In this document: positions 1 through 11,000 of the stretch, one piece after another
Layout of the letters: each line of letters begins with the position of its first letter
Position numbering within the stretch: position 1 is the stretch's first letter
The notes under the pieces: model-generated
Database searches by the model: none
The model's input: the letters and a program-made list of their open reading frames with translations, nothing else
What the model was told of the DNA's origin: nothing
Origin: Hyalella azteca
Lineage: Eukaryota; Arthropoda; Malacostraca; Amphipoda; Hyalellidae
Reading direction: 5' to 3'
NCBI RefSeq assembly: GCF_000764305.2
Contig: NW_025932956.1
Location: forward strand, 62,001 to 126,000
Length of the DNA stretch: 64,000 nt
Program-made: the position numbers and the translations under genes

Positions 1-1429
1 CTGCTATGCTGAGCATTATTCTTTATGTCTAAATTATCATCATAAATGTTGAAGTTTCACCAGGCTAACTAGTGAGGATGTTACCTACATACATATACAA
101 GATAATTGATGCCATTATCTTTTATTTGAATGTTACCTGATTTTGCACTTCAAAATTCCTAGTCTGGAATCTATATGCTGCATTGTCATGCCTGCTGTAA
201 ATTTTTGTGAATATGTTTGTAATTTTTGTGCCATTTCATGAATAATGCTGCTATATTTTTAGTGTCATTTCACATTATGTGTTGCGGATCTTGATAATAC
301 TTGTAGTTGCTGCGATTAGTCAGAATAAATAATACCATTCTTAATCTGATTTTGGATGTTGATTTTCCAGGCTTTTTTATCTAATTGACATTGTTATAAT
401 TTCCCATGAATCACATATCATTGTCATTCCTATGCCTGTTGCTGACTTACCCAGGCAGATTTCACTGTATCCCGTCTACCAACATATTTTCCAGATGCAG
501 GTTCTCAATTTAATGTCTCGCCATACTGAAGTAGCTCATTTCTTTCAGAAAGATGTGCATACAATAAACCAATGTAGAAACCTTAACAGGAATCTTTACA
601 GAATCATCCTCGAAGTGACTCCATGACTTGTTCAGTGGCTGACAAACTTGATAGTTAATCTGGAGTTTGTCAAACTTAGAGTTAATTATTTCATGATTAA
701 TGTGTGTTGTACCGTCTGATGCAATTTTGCATAGTGCAAGCCTTTAAAAACAACCAATTTTAATTGCAAAAAACATCCATTATAAAATGATAAAATAGTA
801 ACAGATCATAATTTTATGATTTGGTCAAAACAGGCTGGATATGAGAAATAAAATAAAATCATATAGGAATATATTATTTTTGATCAAGTAAAAAAAAACA
901 TTCACAGTATTTTTTTGCTGGTGGGCTGTTTCACCACACATTCTGTTTTTAAGGAACAAGTGTTCATTTTGAATTTCTAATAACGTAGCTTCCTAGTTAA
1001 AAACATTTATCAAAAAGCCTAGCACTTTTCAAGCATGAAGAGTAGTAGAAGCCTCAAGGATTGGTAAAAAATTTCGAAGTGCTCCGTCCAATTTTTCAAA
1101 AGTTATAGGGAAAAACAGAATTTTTCAGAGGCTTGCACTATATGTGCAGCTAATAGTTCATAGAGGTGGACTTGTATTAATAAAAAGTAGACAAATCATA
1201 CTGTGGTTTTATTGCCATCTATGGGGTCTGGAATAGACTCCAGTGACAGGGTAGGAGAGGAGGTATTATCTCACGCTGCACATGTCATTAGCTTCCTTAC
1301 AGCTTATCTTTATGTTGTCATGAGAGGTAGGAATGAGTGGCCTCACGGGAAAAGGGCCTGGTTAAACTAATAAAAGGTTGACCTACGTGCAGCTTAGCTC
1401 TATAGAAGTATATAGTTTGTTGTTCCGTC
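1..1429. other. Non-coding flank, no gene supported
   Basis: AT-rich sequence. I see no open frame with recognisable protein features on either strand. A 64-codon frame at 432-626 has no family resemblance and no convincing splice signals, so I do not call it. Confidence 0.5.
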
Positions 1430-1467
1430 TGTGATGTCAACACGCTTTATGCCGCTATAGCCGCGGC

Positions 1468-2322
1468 ATGCTGGGAGCTTCTTCGAGTGGAGCACCTCTT
1501 CTCACAGGGATGCTCATGGTTATACTCATTGTTTATACAAGGTCCCAGACAAGGTATACAGCTCTGCGCAGTGGCGGCACCCGTCGGAGGAAGCGTGCGA
1601 CCTTCGTAGGCCAATCTCCCCGACCTCACCCCACCTCGGGCCCTGGCACGGAGTATCTTGCGTCCTGGGCGGCGCCGCCGACGGGGGATTCGTCCCTCGA
1701 TTTTTCGACTGAGGGGTTCTATGTCCCGGCCATTGAATCCCTCTTATACTTACTCGCCGGGTACATAGAGTCCAATCCAAGAGCCTTCTACATCTGTCCC
1801 ACCTGCACTACTCGCATCACATCTTCGCGCGCTGGTGGTGGCTCCGTTCGTGGCAACTCCTGCGGCGAGTGGGTCCACCTCCGGTGCGCTACACTCCCTT
1901 CACTTACACGTTACACAAATGACTTCAAATGCACCACTTGCCAACTCACAAACAACGTCACAAACACTAACTCATCACAAACCAATACACCACAAGCACA
2001 TCCCCTATCCCAGTCAACCTTACACTCAAAACCACTACCACCTCCATCATCATCACAACAACCCACACCGCTCCCACAGCCACGACCACCATCACCGCCA
2101 CGACCACCACCTCTGCCCAACACCGTCCACGACACAAGAACACCAGAAACACCAGGGCATTCAACATCCATCCTGCAACTTAACATAGACGGCATCCGCA
2201 CCAAACACCAAGAGCTCAAACACCTTATGCACAAGCACAACATACACGTAGCACTAATACAAGAAACAAAACTACAACACAGACATAAAACACCCAACAT
2301 CCCGTCCTACTCTACAATGTGA
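1468..2322 (+). pseudogene. LINE 5' frame: PHD-like finger plus start of APE endonuclease
   Basis: This open frame of 284 codons is the longest intact piece of the LINE. Residues about 105-160 hold the pattern CPTC ... C-GEWVHLRC ... CTTC, a PHD/treble-clef-like zinc-binding arrangement found at the N-terminus of some arthropod LINE proteins. Residues about 165-235 are a Pro/His/Thr/Ser-rich linker. From about residue 236, LQLNIDGIRTKHQEL and ALIQETKL match the first two APE endonuclease blocks (the Asn and the catalytic Glu). The frame then ends at a TGA where the endonuclease should continue, so it is a truncation by mutation, not a complete protein. The true start may lie upstream. The finger is presumably involved in nucleic-acid or chromatin binding by the element; that is inference. 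Confidence 0.7.
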
Positions 2323-4225
2323 CAAAACAGAGCCCATGGAGCTGGCGGGGGGATGACATCATCATTCGGAAAGGTATCACATACATACATGCATGTCTCA
2401 TACATCGACACCACACAACAGACACGTAGAGACATGAACTCAGACTAACACCTTGAACTTCAATCACTTAGGGTACAGACGGAACATAACACCAACATCA
2501 CACTCATAGACACCTACATCCCCCACACACAACTTTCCGGTACTACCTGCTAACTATCAATTCTCCCTACAGGCCCAGGATACACAAAACAATATCATCC
2601 TGGGCGGCGACTTCAACGCCAAGCTCCCAGGATGGCACAAATAGCAACAAGCAGATGACAAGTACAAACTTAGCCACACAACTTAACATACTCTATATCC
2701 TCAACGACACAGAGCAACACACTCACATCCCACACCTAGCAGACATACAAGCAACCTCCCCAGGCATAACATTCTGCTCTCCAAACCTTGCAAACACAAC
2801 TACATGGAGCACAGTAACAGACACAAGTTCAGACCACTTACCATCATCATTAATACACAATCCAAAATCAACAACACACAACCACGCAAAACACACAACA
2901 ATTTCAAACGAGCACACTGGGAGGAATTCAAACACAAGGCAGAAGCACAATTTGGACTCCTGAACCTCCTCCCAATCACAAACATTGACCACACTGTTGC
3001 CCAATTTAACAAAATCATCCAAGAGGCTGACAAGAACACATACCAAAGGGCAACAGAAAGCAACACAGCCCCAACTTCACACCTGAGATAGCCAGCCTCA
3101 TTTGTCAACGCAACAATTTCAGACAAACACCCACCCCTCACTCACTGAACACTACTTGAGAAATCCAGGAACTAAACGCACAATTACAGAACAAATTCAC
3201 AGAACAACAGCAACGGGCTTGGCTCGAGTTCCTGGATACACTGGACCACAAATCTAACAAGACACAACTTTACAAAACAATACACAGCTTACACAACTCT
3301 AACAGCAAACAAGAACACACCCACGCTGCAATCACCACCAACACAGATAACATACCCACCAGGCAAGCACAAGCAAAAATATTAATACAACACTACGCAA
3401 ACATAAGTAGGTTACCCAAATACAAGGAAGACAGATGCAAACAACAATTTCCACTAGACCCAAAAGCTACTCTAGCCACTACAAACGACACCAAAAGGGT
3501 CATACAACAAATTTAAAATTCTTCCGCTGCTGGGCCCGACAACATTACAAACGTACACCTTAAACACCTTGGACCACACGGAATCACGACACTTACAAAA
3601 ATTGTCAACTTCTACTCACATTCCAAAATACCATGCATCTGGAAAATTGGCAAAATAATCACACTTCTCAAACCCAGCAAACCATCCACTGAGGCCGCTC
3701 CATACAGACCGATCACACTACTCTACACAATCAAAAGTCATAGAGCGCCTCATACTGAACATAGCCACTCCGCACATTACACTTTCTCCCACACAACACG
3801 GATTCAGACCTCACTACTCGACCTCAACACTACTCACAAAACCTCACACAAAGCATAAACGATGGCATCAACTCCCGCAATCCCGCTCACAGAACACTAA
3901 TCCTAACAATTGACATCAGTAAAGCCTCTGATGCTATCCCTCGCCTCCCTCTCACAAACAAAATTTAGAGCACCACACTACACAACAACAGCAAACGCCG
4001 GCTTGCCAATTACCTATCAGTGAGACAAGTATATGTATACTACTGTGGCAAGTCATCGCACACATCACCCATACCCAACCAAGTCCCACAGGGCTCCGTC
4101 TTATCACCCTCACTCTTCAATCTATACATGCACGACATACCCGAACCACCTCCAAACATCCACATGGCCTCCTACGCAGACGACGTTACAATAACATCCA
4201 CTCACCTATCCGCAGACATATTGTT
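2323..4225 (+). pseudogene. LINE endonuclease and reverse transcriptase, frameshifted
   Basis: The body of the LINE is spread over several frames. GGDFNAKLPGW (about 2603-2640) and SDHLP (about 2833) are the catalytic Asp/Asn and Asp-His blocks of the APE endonuclease. RT blocks follow: SSAAGPDN, YRPITLL, a mutated DISKASD (usually DxxKAFD), PQGSVLSPSLFNLYMHD and YADDVTI, the catalytic Asp-Asp. The frame holding YADD (4020-4225) is open for about 70 codons before running into inserted sequence. Stops and frame changes occur between almost every pair of blocks, so no product is expected. Short minus-strand frames across 1911-3141 are mirror artefacts of the biased codon use. Confidence 0.8.
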
Positions 4226-4735
4226 GCCGGCGCAATTGCGGGTGAGGTCAGCCCTAGGTGACCTGCTTTTGTCTCAGGCAACTGCCTTTAGTAGGCTATT
4301 AGGCGCAGAGGCCATATACAGTAACAAGGAAAGATAGATGTATGTTGGTGATCCGATTTACAGATTTAATAAAAACCAGGGAATAAAGGAGCATGGGCAG
4401 ACAGAATGACTGTAACAAAGATGAACAACAGGATGAGTAACTAGGAAGTAAAATAATTGACTAATAATGCAACAATAAAAAAAGTCAATAAATAAACAAC
4501 AAAGATGATTGAACAATGGTTTTCACTTTGGACAATTAACATGATAACCAACTTACCTAAGCTATTGCTGTCGTTCACGATAAGACTGACTGTCAACAGA
4601 AGATCTACGAGGTCGTTTTACTTACCCTAACATAGTTTGGAATAAATATTTTACCCTAAATGGACAGAATATTGAGACATGACTTTGAATAAATGGATTA
4701 CTGAGGATTTATTTTGCGACTAAAGTACTATACAT
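4226..4735. other. Foreign block inserted between RT palm and thumb
   Basis: The LINE protein similarity stops just after YADDVTI and resumes about 510 bases later with the thumb segment. The intervening DNA has a different base composition (AT-rich, not ACA-rich) and no recognisable coding content. The hexamer ACATAT occurs at both junctions and could be a target duplication, but it is short. It may be a small non-autonomous element; I cannot classify it. Confidence 0.5.
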
Positions 4736-4737
4736 AT

Positions 4738-5005
4738 AACCAGGCTACAATATGTACTCAACAAACGCAATCATACCTCAACACTTTATCACAATGGTTT
4801 CCTATGAACAGACTTAAGGTTGCTACTAGTAAATCTACAAGCACATTAATGACCAGCCACACAAAGGAGCAGCAATACACACCAAACATCACATTAAACA
4901 ACACCCCGATCCCGCACACACACGAAACAAAAATATAAGGGGTCACCTACAACATCTCCATGACTTTTGGTCCACACCTCAACAACATAGTGAACAACGC
5001 AAACA
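4738..5005 (+). pseudogene. LINE reverse transcriptase thumb fragment
   Basis: The frame from about 4738 to 4938 reads SYLNTLSQWFPMNRLKV and then NITLNNTPIPHTHETKI, the usual LINE segment after the YADD block (L..W...N.LK....K and then H.ETKILG). After the stop near 4938 the homologous reading continues (GVTYN..MTFGPHLNNIV) until it collapses at the hairpin near 5006. It belongs with the RT frame ending at 4225. Fragment only, inactive. Confidence 0.7.
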
Positions 5006-5039
5006 TCAGACTCAACTCACTTCGGTGAGTTGAGTCTGA
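5006..5039. repeat. Perfect 15-bp hairpin with TTCG loop
   Basis: Arms 5006-5020 and 5025-5039 are perfect reverse complements with the 4-nt loop TTCG. The left arm is LINE sequence and the right arm is its inverted copy. It sits exactly where LINE similarity ends and BEL/Pao sequence begins, so it looks like a breakpoint scar (a template-switch inverted duplication) and not a terminator. Confidence 0.85.
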
Positions 5040-6028
5040 AAAAATATCACGTCATCGTGATTTTCCTCTGGTCGCTTACAAGTTTTAAATAGTTCCATTT
5101 GGGCTGAGATTCTCGCCATCATTACTCATGTTGGCTTTATATAAAATCCTAGTTGTCGATGAGGGTAATGACGACGTTTCATTTCGTAACATGTTCTATA
5201 ATTTGGCCTATATGGATAATATTGCATTTAGTTCTAAGTATGATCAAGAAATGGTCAAAGCTGCTCATGTTGCAACAAAGATTTGTAATTCGTATGGATT
5301 TAATATGCAGCAATTTGCGACCAATGCAAAAGATCTTCATTCTAAATTGATAAGCTCCGGTTAAGTAGAAGAGCAGAAGAAGTGGAAAATTCTGTTATTG
5401 GCGGCGACTTTGAATAAAACGCGTGATACAATTTCTGTTAAAAACCCTCGTTGGAAGTTTCAGCGAATACCAAACGCGCTATTTGGTCCTTGAATTCTTA
5501 TTTTGATCCACTGGGCATCTTGCTACCTAACTTGAACAGGGCAAAATTGTTTTTCACAAGATTCGAATGAACACTTCTCTTTCGTGGGACAGAGTTCTGA
5601 GCGAAACATTGTTAAAGACGTGGAGAAAAATCGCTAAGCAGTTGAACGGCTCAGTCAAGCTTCTGCCCCTAGATCCTTGGGCGACTATAAAAATTTATTT
5701 GATATAATAGCATTTGCTGACGCCAGCCAGAACCTTTATGGCTGCGTGGTGTATTTGTTTGAAGTGTCCACCCAAAAATTAATTAATTTAATTAAGGTAT
5801 TCCTCTGCGAATTATTAGCGATAATGGCTCTCCTATTGTTTCGTCAGTTCGTCTAATTTCATCGTTTCTTGTTGACGATGCGGTAAAATCCTATATGAAG
5901 GAGAAAGAAGTCAAATTTTTAGAATTCAAACCTTATCCTCCCAATACCGGGTTATCTTGGTGGCGTTATAAAGTCACTGGTAAAACAAGTTAAGAACTTG
6001 ATTGATTCTTCAATTTCTAAAATTGTCA

Positions 6029-6273
6029 CGAAGAAGATAGTTGTGAGAACCAAGACGAACATCGTGAGCCTTGTATACGATTGCCATTGATTGTCACCGA
6101 GGCCCACTTTCACAAGTAAGCTTAATCCGGTATCGAGTTTCGCAAGTCACCGCGACGAATTGCACTCGATACCGGATTAAGCTTACTTGTGAAAATTGGC
6201 CTCGGTGACAATCAATGGCAATCGTATACAAGGCTCACGATGTTCGTCTTGGTTCTCACAACTATCTTCTTCG
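6029..6273. repeat. Foldback element: 109-bp arms, 27-bp loop, inside BEL/Pao integrase
   Basis: Bases 6029-6137 and 6165-6273 are inverted copies, differing by eye at only two positions (CACTTT against AATTTT region). The loop is 6138-6164. The arms contain CACAAGTAAGCTTA, which also occurs in the arm of the foldback at 62171-62441. It interrupts the integrase reading of the BEL/Pao remnant. The near-identity of the arms means either recent formation or concerted maintenance. It could be a foldback-type DNA element or an inverted duplication of local LTR sequence. Confidence 0.85.
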
Positions 6274-6490
6274 TCGCAGCCACTTTACACTGGCGTCAAC
6301 GATACGTCCGACTGCCTCTAACACCGCGACGGGACTAACTCGCGGTCGGCCCGCTCTCTCTCTTAAATACTCCGCCGGTCTCGCGCAAGCGCTCTAGCTA
6401 GGCGGTTCGAGCTCCTTCCTCGAAATCTCGAGTTTATGTCTAATCATCAATCCCTAATTTTATGTAAAATTTATTTCTATTCCTATTCCT
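6274..6490 (+). other. LTR-like promoter-type DNA between integrase pieces
   Basis: GC-richer sequence with CTTAAATACTCC (TATA-like), a CT run and repeated CGCG motifs lies between the foldback and the resumption of integrase coding. It looks like part of an LTR or other promoter-bearing repeat, but I find no second copy here to define boundaries. Confidence 0.3.
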
Positions 6491-7200
6491 AATCATGCGA
6501 CAGAAACCGGGATTTGATTCTGATTGGTCTGTGACCCCTGAGATGTTAGTCAAAGGGTATGACGTGCTGTGCATTTCCATAATTCCTCCTTTGTATTGTG
6601 AAGATGGTGATCTTAGAGACCCGTCATTCGTGGCCCATATTGACCGCTACCTTCAAAGCGAGTTGCTGGTTCTACGCTTTCAGAAATTGAAACGCGTTAC
6701 TTCAATTACTGGAAATTGAAACGCGTTCAAACTTACAGGAATGAATTCCTTCAGTATTTAAGACAAATGGTTACTTCAAAGCCGGGAACCTACGAGCCGA
6801 AGTCTCATTTAGAATTCAAAGTTAATGATTTAGTAGCCATTAGAACTAAGCTTTCTAAACCGTATTTTTACCCACAGGGGTCGGTTACCAGGGTAGAAAA
6901 GAATTATTAGGGGGAGCTAGGTCGTAGTGGTGGCCATTCGCCCAAGTAACGGCAAAACCATTCGTTGTCACGTCACAGATGTGATATTTTTAGAACGCGG
7001 TTTGAAACCTGGTACGCAGGTTATTGAAGGAATAGCTTCCAAGCGCCTACAGAGAGCTTCAACTCGCAAAGCTGCCAAACTTTGTGCCATGCGTAATGCA
7101 AACCTTGCTCGGTATAATTTAGTTCGAAATCTAGGCGCTTGCGGCAGAGATTCCAGCGGCTGGGCCGAGTGTACAAAAATCTGGTTGAATTCGATTTAAA

Positions 7201-7589
7201 TTTAATAGTCATACACTAAAACAAGTCACTGTCGCTCAGCCAGATGGAGCGCGTACTTCAACCTACTATAAGCACCGAATTCAAGCTACTATTAGCGCGT
7301 AATTCAAACTATTAACACTTAAATATGAGCGCTCAATAGAAGAAGCCTCAGTGAACTTACCAGAGGCGCTTCTCTGCAGTATGGTGAGATAGCGCAACAA
7401 ATATAGTGAAAAGCGTATATCTTAAGAAAGAAACACTGTAGTAAATACGTCATTTTATCAAAACACTTCACTATAAGAATCGCTTCCACTATTCAACAAA
7501 CGAACATTTCATTATAAGAATTGCGTCCACTATTCAACAAGCGAATACTTTATTATGAGAATTGCGTTCACTATTAAATACACGAATAC
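7201..7589. other. Post-pol flank, no gene supported
   Basis: Contains several near-repeats of CACTATTCAACAA and of AATTGCGTCCACTATT spaced about 60 bases apart, possibly LTR-derived. No coding signal. Confidence 0.3.
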
Positions 7590-7850
7590 AAATATAAAAT
7601 AAAACAAAAATAAAAACGACAAACATAAAAAAAGTCAAACACAAAATAAGACAAACATGACATAAGACAAACATAACATAAGACAAACATAACACAACAC
7701 AAACATAAAATAAGACAAACACAACATAATTCAAACATAAAGTAAGACAGGCATAAAATAAGAGACATAAAAAAGGACAAACATAAAATAAGACGAACAT
7801 AAAATAAGATAAACACAAAATAAGGCAAACATAGAATAAGACAAACAAAC
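7590..7850. repeat. Short tandem repeat, about 16-bp unit
   Basis: About 15 imperfect copies of a unit like ACAAACATAAAATAAG. Long open frames on the minus strand here (repeated FYVCL and LCLSYF) arise only from this periodicity. Confidence 0.85.
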
Positions 7851-8663
7851 CTTGCAGCAATTTCAAGCCGCAAAAAACACAACTACGTCGGCATATAATA
7901 AACAATCGTTACTAAATATTGAGACAATGTGTTTATGGCAGTGTTTGGCATTAGTCTCAGGTCACTTGAAGCTAGTCACATTTTTCATTAATTTTTTAGA
8001 ATTGCCATCATGAAAGGAGATAACTGAAGTGATCTTTATAGTATTGTTAGAAAAAGATAAGGTTTAGACATCTTGCTAACTTAATCCTGTACATATTGTC
8101 AACCGTAATACTTTTATTTGTCAGTGACAGGCTATGTGTATAATAATAGAAACAATAGTCAATATCAGACAAAAATCATAGTCAACTATAATAAACATAA
8201 TTTTCGAGTGTTTTTATATAATACTTTTAAGCTCCGATAAGAACTATAAAACAGAACGCTAGAACAGCAACCATAGCACAATTTTGTATTAAATGATGGC
8301 AACATCGACAACCTCCCGATTTACCGGAAGGCCTATTTTGAACTCCATTCACTCTAGCCCAGACACGCTCAAGTGAAGGCCTCCGCCGTGCTTCTCCATA
8401 GTTGTACTCTATGTTGTGATCTTATAAGAACTGGGTCTCGCTCATATATATATATTACATGAAAGCACCATTCCCTCACGTCTTTTAACTCATTATTACC
8501 TTGTCTGACCGAATCTGACCCCAATAAATAAGATAAATTGGCCTCTTCTTCATATCCACCATAGCACCTAAATTTCTCCAGATAAACTCAACCATTTCAT
8601 AGCTTTTTTCCATCCAACTCAATTAAAGCTTTTTGAATGAAATTTATGCTCATGCTTTTTATT
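7851..8663. other. Intergenic, no gene supported
   Basis: AT-rich, with a short TA run near 8445. No splice-flanked coding segment recognised. Confidence 0.4.
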
Positions 8664-8851
8664 TTATATTATATTTTTATGCTTTTTGCTGTAATGTGTA
8701 TTGAAGGCATAGCAGGACGCAAAGAGAACACATAACCCCTGATAGTAGCTACATATCTCACACAGTAAAACGTCTTCTGCTATAACTTGCCCTGTGACCA
8801 CTACATCAACTTCATTGAGAATCAGCATTGGCTCCTTCACACATTCCTGCA
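8664..8851 (-). pseudogene. Terminal exon-like segment, SAMD3-like C-terminus
   Basis: On the minus strand the acceptor TTTTTTGTGCAG is followed by an open 62-codon segment ending in a stop: EPMLILNEVDVVVTG ... GLCVLFASCYAFNTHY. The pattern P-x-I-L ... LFAxYYAFNxxY recalls the C-terminus of uncharacterised SAMD3-like proteins. Other minus-strand pieces with matching features lie upstream at 11240-12385, and a PGBD element sits between. I infer it is the last exon of that broken gene. The function of the family is unknown. The assignment rests on pattern memory and needs a profile search. Confidence 0.4.
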
Positions 8852-8869
8852 CAAAAAATAAATATGATG

Positions 8870-9316
8870 AAATCTATTTTTCGGACGAGCATATTTAGTA
8901 CAATGTATCAATGGATATTCTACAATGCTCTAAGTATTAACAGCACTCCATAATCGAGAAAATTTGACTTTTCAGTGTCGAAAATAGTAAGGTATGCCCT
9001 TTAAATCACCAATATATATTGGGAGGAAAGCAAGGAAAACGAAAAAATTTATGCGTCACGATAAACAAAGATGCGAAAATTAAAATTGAAAATTTGGTTA
9101 AAAAGTGAAAAAATTACATAAGGATGTAGGAAATTAGTATTATTAATTGTTATGACAACAACATACGGTATACAGGTAAGTACAAGATACCTTGAAGAAA
9201 GCAGTCAATACAAGTTACGAAAGTTTCCACTGTCCTGTAAAATTGTCGATAATTATTACAGTGAATGCTTAGGGCACAAAAATATTTGCTTCTCCTGATA
9301 ACAATATCCCATTAGC
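8870..9316. other. Intergenic, no gene supported
   Basis: AT-rich with no coding signal on either strand that I can support. Confidence 0.4.
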
Positions 9317-9692
9317 GCCCATGATCCCCATTGGGGATTGTTTGTTTTTGTGGATATTATTCCAGAACTATTGACCAGGAACATGTTCTTCAATAAAGTA
9401 TACATATAGGTTATAGACATCAACTGAGATCAGTTAAAAGTGTATACTTTCGGGTAAAAAATCGTATATATGAAATTTTCTGATATAAGTGACCTTATTC
9501 GTGATGTGACAGAGTTATCAAATTTTTTACCTGTACATTTTTCCCCTTTATAAACATTTTTGATTCATAATGCCATAGTAGGTGATAGAATAGTCTATTA
9601 TCTTCTGAAAATACCACAGTAAGTCTCAATTATTCTTTTAGTAATGGTGTAAATATGTATTTTATGCCAATCCCCATTTGGGGATCATGGGC
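9317..9692. mobile_element. Inverted-repeat pair, possible piggyBac-type non-autonomous element
   Basis: GCCCATGATCCCCATTGGGG at 9317 recurs inverted at 9667-9692, with arms of about 24 bp and a small indel. Each arm contains its own palindrome ATCCCC...GGGGAT. About 325 bases lie between them. A PGBD transposase remnant starts 300 bases downstream, so these may be its termini or those of a related MITE. Confidence 0.45.
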
Positions 9693-9882
9693 AGTAAGAA
9701 TATCATGAAGCTAACTAGCCAAGGAAAATGTATTTTGCCACATACTGATGTACTACCTCAATTTTTCATAAAGTAACAAAATTTAGGAGCATTATCATTG
9801 ACTTAGAAAATAAAATTGGAGGAATGACGCAAAATGGGCCTATTGGCCCATTGACGGAATGGGCCTATTGGAATGACGCGTT

Positions 9883-9927
9883 GGCCATGGGCCTATTTCT
9901 TCAGTGCCGACACTTCTATTCTATTCT
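9883..9927 (+). repeat. 45-bp exact repeat, copy 1
   Basis: Identical over 45 bases to 52840-52884, 43 kb away. It begins GGCCATGGGCCTATTTCTTC. Here it lies just upstream of the PGBD remnant, after several GGGCCTATTGG repeats. Probably a fragment of a dispersed element. Confidence 0.8.
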
Positions 9928-10315
9928 AAAATAAATAATTTCATCACATGTTTTTGGTTTAGAAGTGAACCTGAACAGTCGGAACGCGTTGGAACCGGTA
10001 CATAGAGCTGAAGCAAAACCATAATTTCAATGAATATTCAACATTGAGAACTCGTGGATCAAAAATCTTTCAAGATAGCTCCTCTAATTGAAATGATAAT
10101 CCAACGCTTCTTGATGTTTGGTATTTTTCTAAATATCTGAACATTGATGAGCAAATGGTTCAATATTATGGACACCAGTTCCGAAAGCAGTTCATCAGGG
10201 TTCGGTTTCAACGGTCAGTTCAGCCTATTCGGTTCGGTTTCAAAAGCTTGGTGCTGAGCTGTTCAACTACAGGATATTGTTTCGATTTTGATCTTTATGA
10301 AGGTAAGAAAGAAGA

Positions 10316-10345
10316 TTCATTGCCTGTCAATGGACAGGCAATGAA
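10316..10345. repeat. Perfect 13-bp hairpin inside PGBD coding sequence
   Basis: Arms 10316-10328 and 10333-10345, loop AATG. The right arm replaces expected PGBD coding sequence, so it arose as an inverted duplication after insertion. Confidence 0.8.
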
Positions 10346-10742
10346 ATGGAGCATCAGTTATCCTGAACAAAGTTGCAAAACCTAGTAATCCATCGGATCA
10401 TGTATTCTTCTTTGACAATTTTTTCACAAGTTTCCATCCATTGAAATTACTAACTGAACAAAATGTGTCCGCTTCAGGGACAGTTAGGCTCAATCGTACC
10501 AACAAGTGCCCTCTCGCATCTGAACAAAGAGAAAAAGAACCGGAAAAAGCAAATAAGGGGTTTTATTGACTACAGCTATGACATTAGCCATATTATGTTT
10601 GATGTTGTATGAAAAGACAACAACGATGTCAAGATGTCAAATCACCAAGGTGTAGAGCCGACGGTAAAAGTGAAAAGATGGAACAAGCAGAAGAAGGATC
10701 AGGTCTCGTTGGAACAACCAAAGTGCATCGCTGATTACAAGT

Positions 10743-11000
10743 ACATAATAATAATAATAGCGGTTTCAGCGTTTATTAGGCCGTAGGCCTGTCGCCGATT
10801 CTTAACATCGCAGAAGATTCACAGAATTTTGCGGTCTCGAACTCGCAACTCACTGCTACAATTAACAATTCTGCTGTGCTTAACCGCCCGGCCTCCTCGC
10901 CGATTCTGACCAGAAACTGGCGCACAGAGCTGGGATCGAACCCGCGCCTCTCTAATGCATCAATCCTGGTACTCTGAACTTTAACCACTGGGCCACATAG
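10743..11000 (-). mobile_element. tRNA-derived SINE inserted in PGBD
   Basis: Read on the minus strand, the element starts with a tRNA-like head: TGGCCCAGTGGTTAAAG (A-box region) and GGGTTCGATCCC (B box), spaced as in a tRNA. The body contains AGAATCGGCGAGGAGGC and later AAGAATCGGCGACAGGCC, and it ends in a (TAT)n/(ATT)n tail. ACATA is present at both junctions and may be a short target duplication. RNA polymerase III transcription is expected for the family. The tail resembles the LINE end at 19600-19690, suggesting that LINE mobilised it. Confidence 0.85.

Larger units (their letters stand above)
1430..5005 (+). mobile_element. Decayed non-LTR retrotransposon (jockey-like LINE with PHD finger)
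   Basis: A plus-strand element carries, in order, a cysteine-rich PHD-like finger, APE-type endonuclease pieces and a reverse transcriptase. The endonuclease shows IQETKL, GGDFNAKLPGW near 2600 and SDHLP near 2835. The RT shows SSAAGPDN near 3526, YRPITLL near 3700, DISKASDAIPR near 3910, PQGSVLSPSLFNLYMHD near 4085 and YADDVTI near 4175. This order is that of jockey/CR1-type LINEs. Many frameshifts and stops, a foreign block at 4226-4735, and a missing 3' end (it stops at a hairpin near 5006) make it inactive. The C-rich, A-rich coding strand (ACA and CAC codons dominate) differs strongly from neighbouring DNA, consistent with a recent mobile origin. The clade is inferred from motif order only. 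Confidence 0.85.
5060..7200 (+). pseudogene. BEL/Pao LTR-retrotransposon pol remnant
   Basis: Successive plus-strand pieces match BEL/Pao pol in the right order. RT: FSPSLLMLALYKIL then YMDNIAFSS (the YVDD box with Asp-Asn) and NMQQFATN (5090-5345). RNase H: PLDPW then IAFADASQNLYGCVVY (about 5665-5755). Integrase core: IPLRIISDNGSPIVSS and KPYPPNTG (about 5805-5955). After an interruption the integrase C-terminus follows: TPEMLVKGYDVLCIS, PPLY and the segment with FKVNDLVAIRTKLSK (6530-6860). Stops and frameshifts break every domain. The element is split by a foldback at 6029-6273 and LTR-like DNA to about 6490. No gag or intact LTR pair is visible, so it is a dead fragment. Confidence 0.8.

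Noticed and set aside
1911..3141. Several minus-strand frames rich in V and C
   Set aside because: Antisense of the ACA/CAC-biased LINE coding strand.
5006..5039. Intrinsic transcription terminator
   Set aside because: Hairpin with TTCG loop but eukaryotic context and a clear origin as an inverted copy of the adjacent LINE bases.
7590..7850. Possible CRISPR-like array
   Set aside because: No unique spacers; simple tandem repeat in eukaryotic DNA.
7534..7905. Minus-strand frame rich in FYVCL repeats
   Set aside because: Produced by the 16-bp tandem repeat; not a transmembrane protein.
10743..11000. Functional tRNA gene
   Set aside because: A- and B-box-like segments exist, but the head does not fold into a full cloverleaf and continues into a SINE body and tail.
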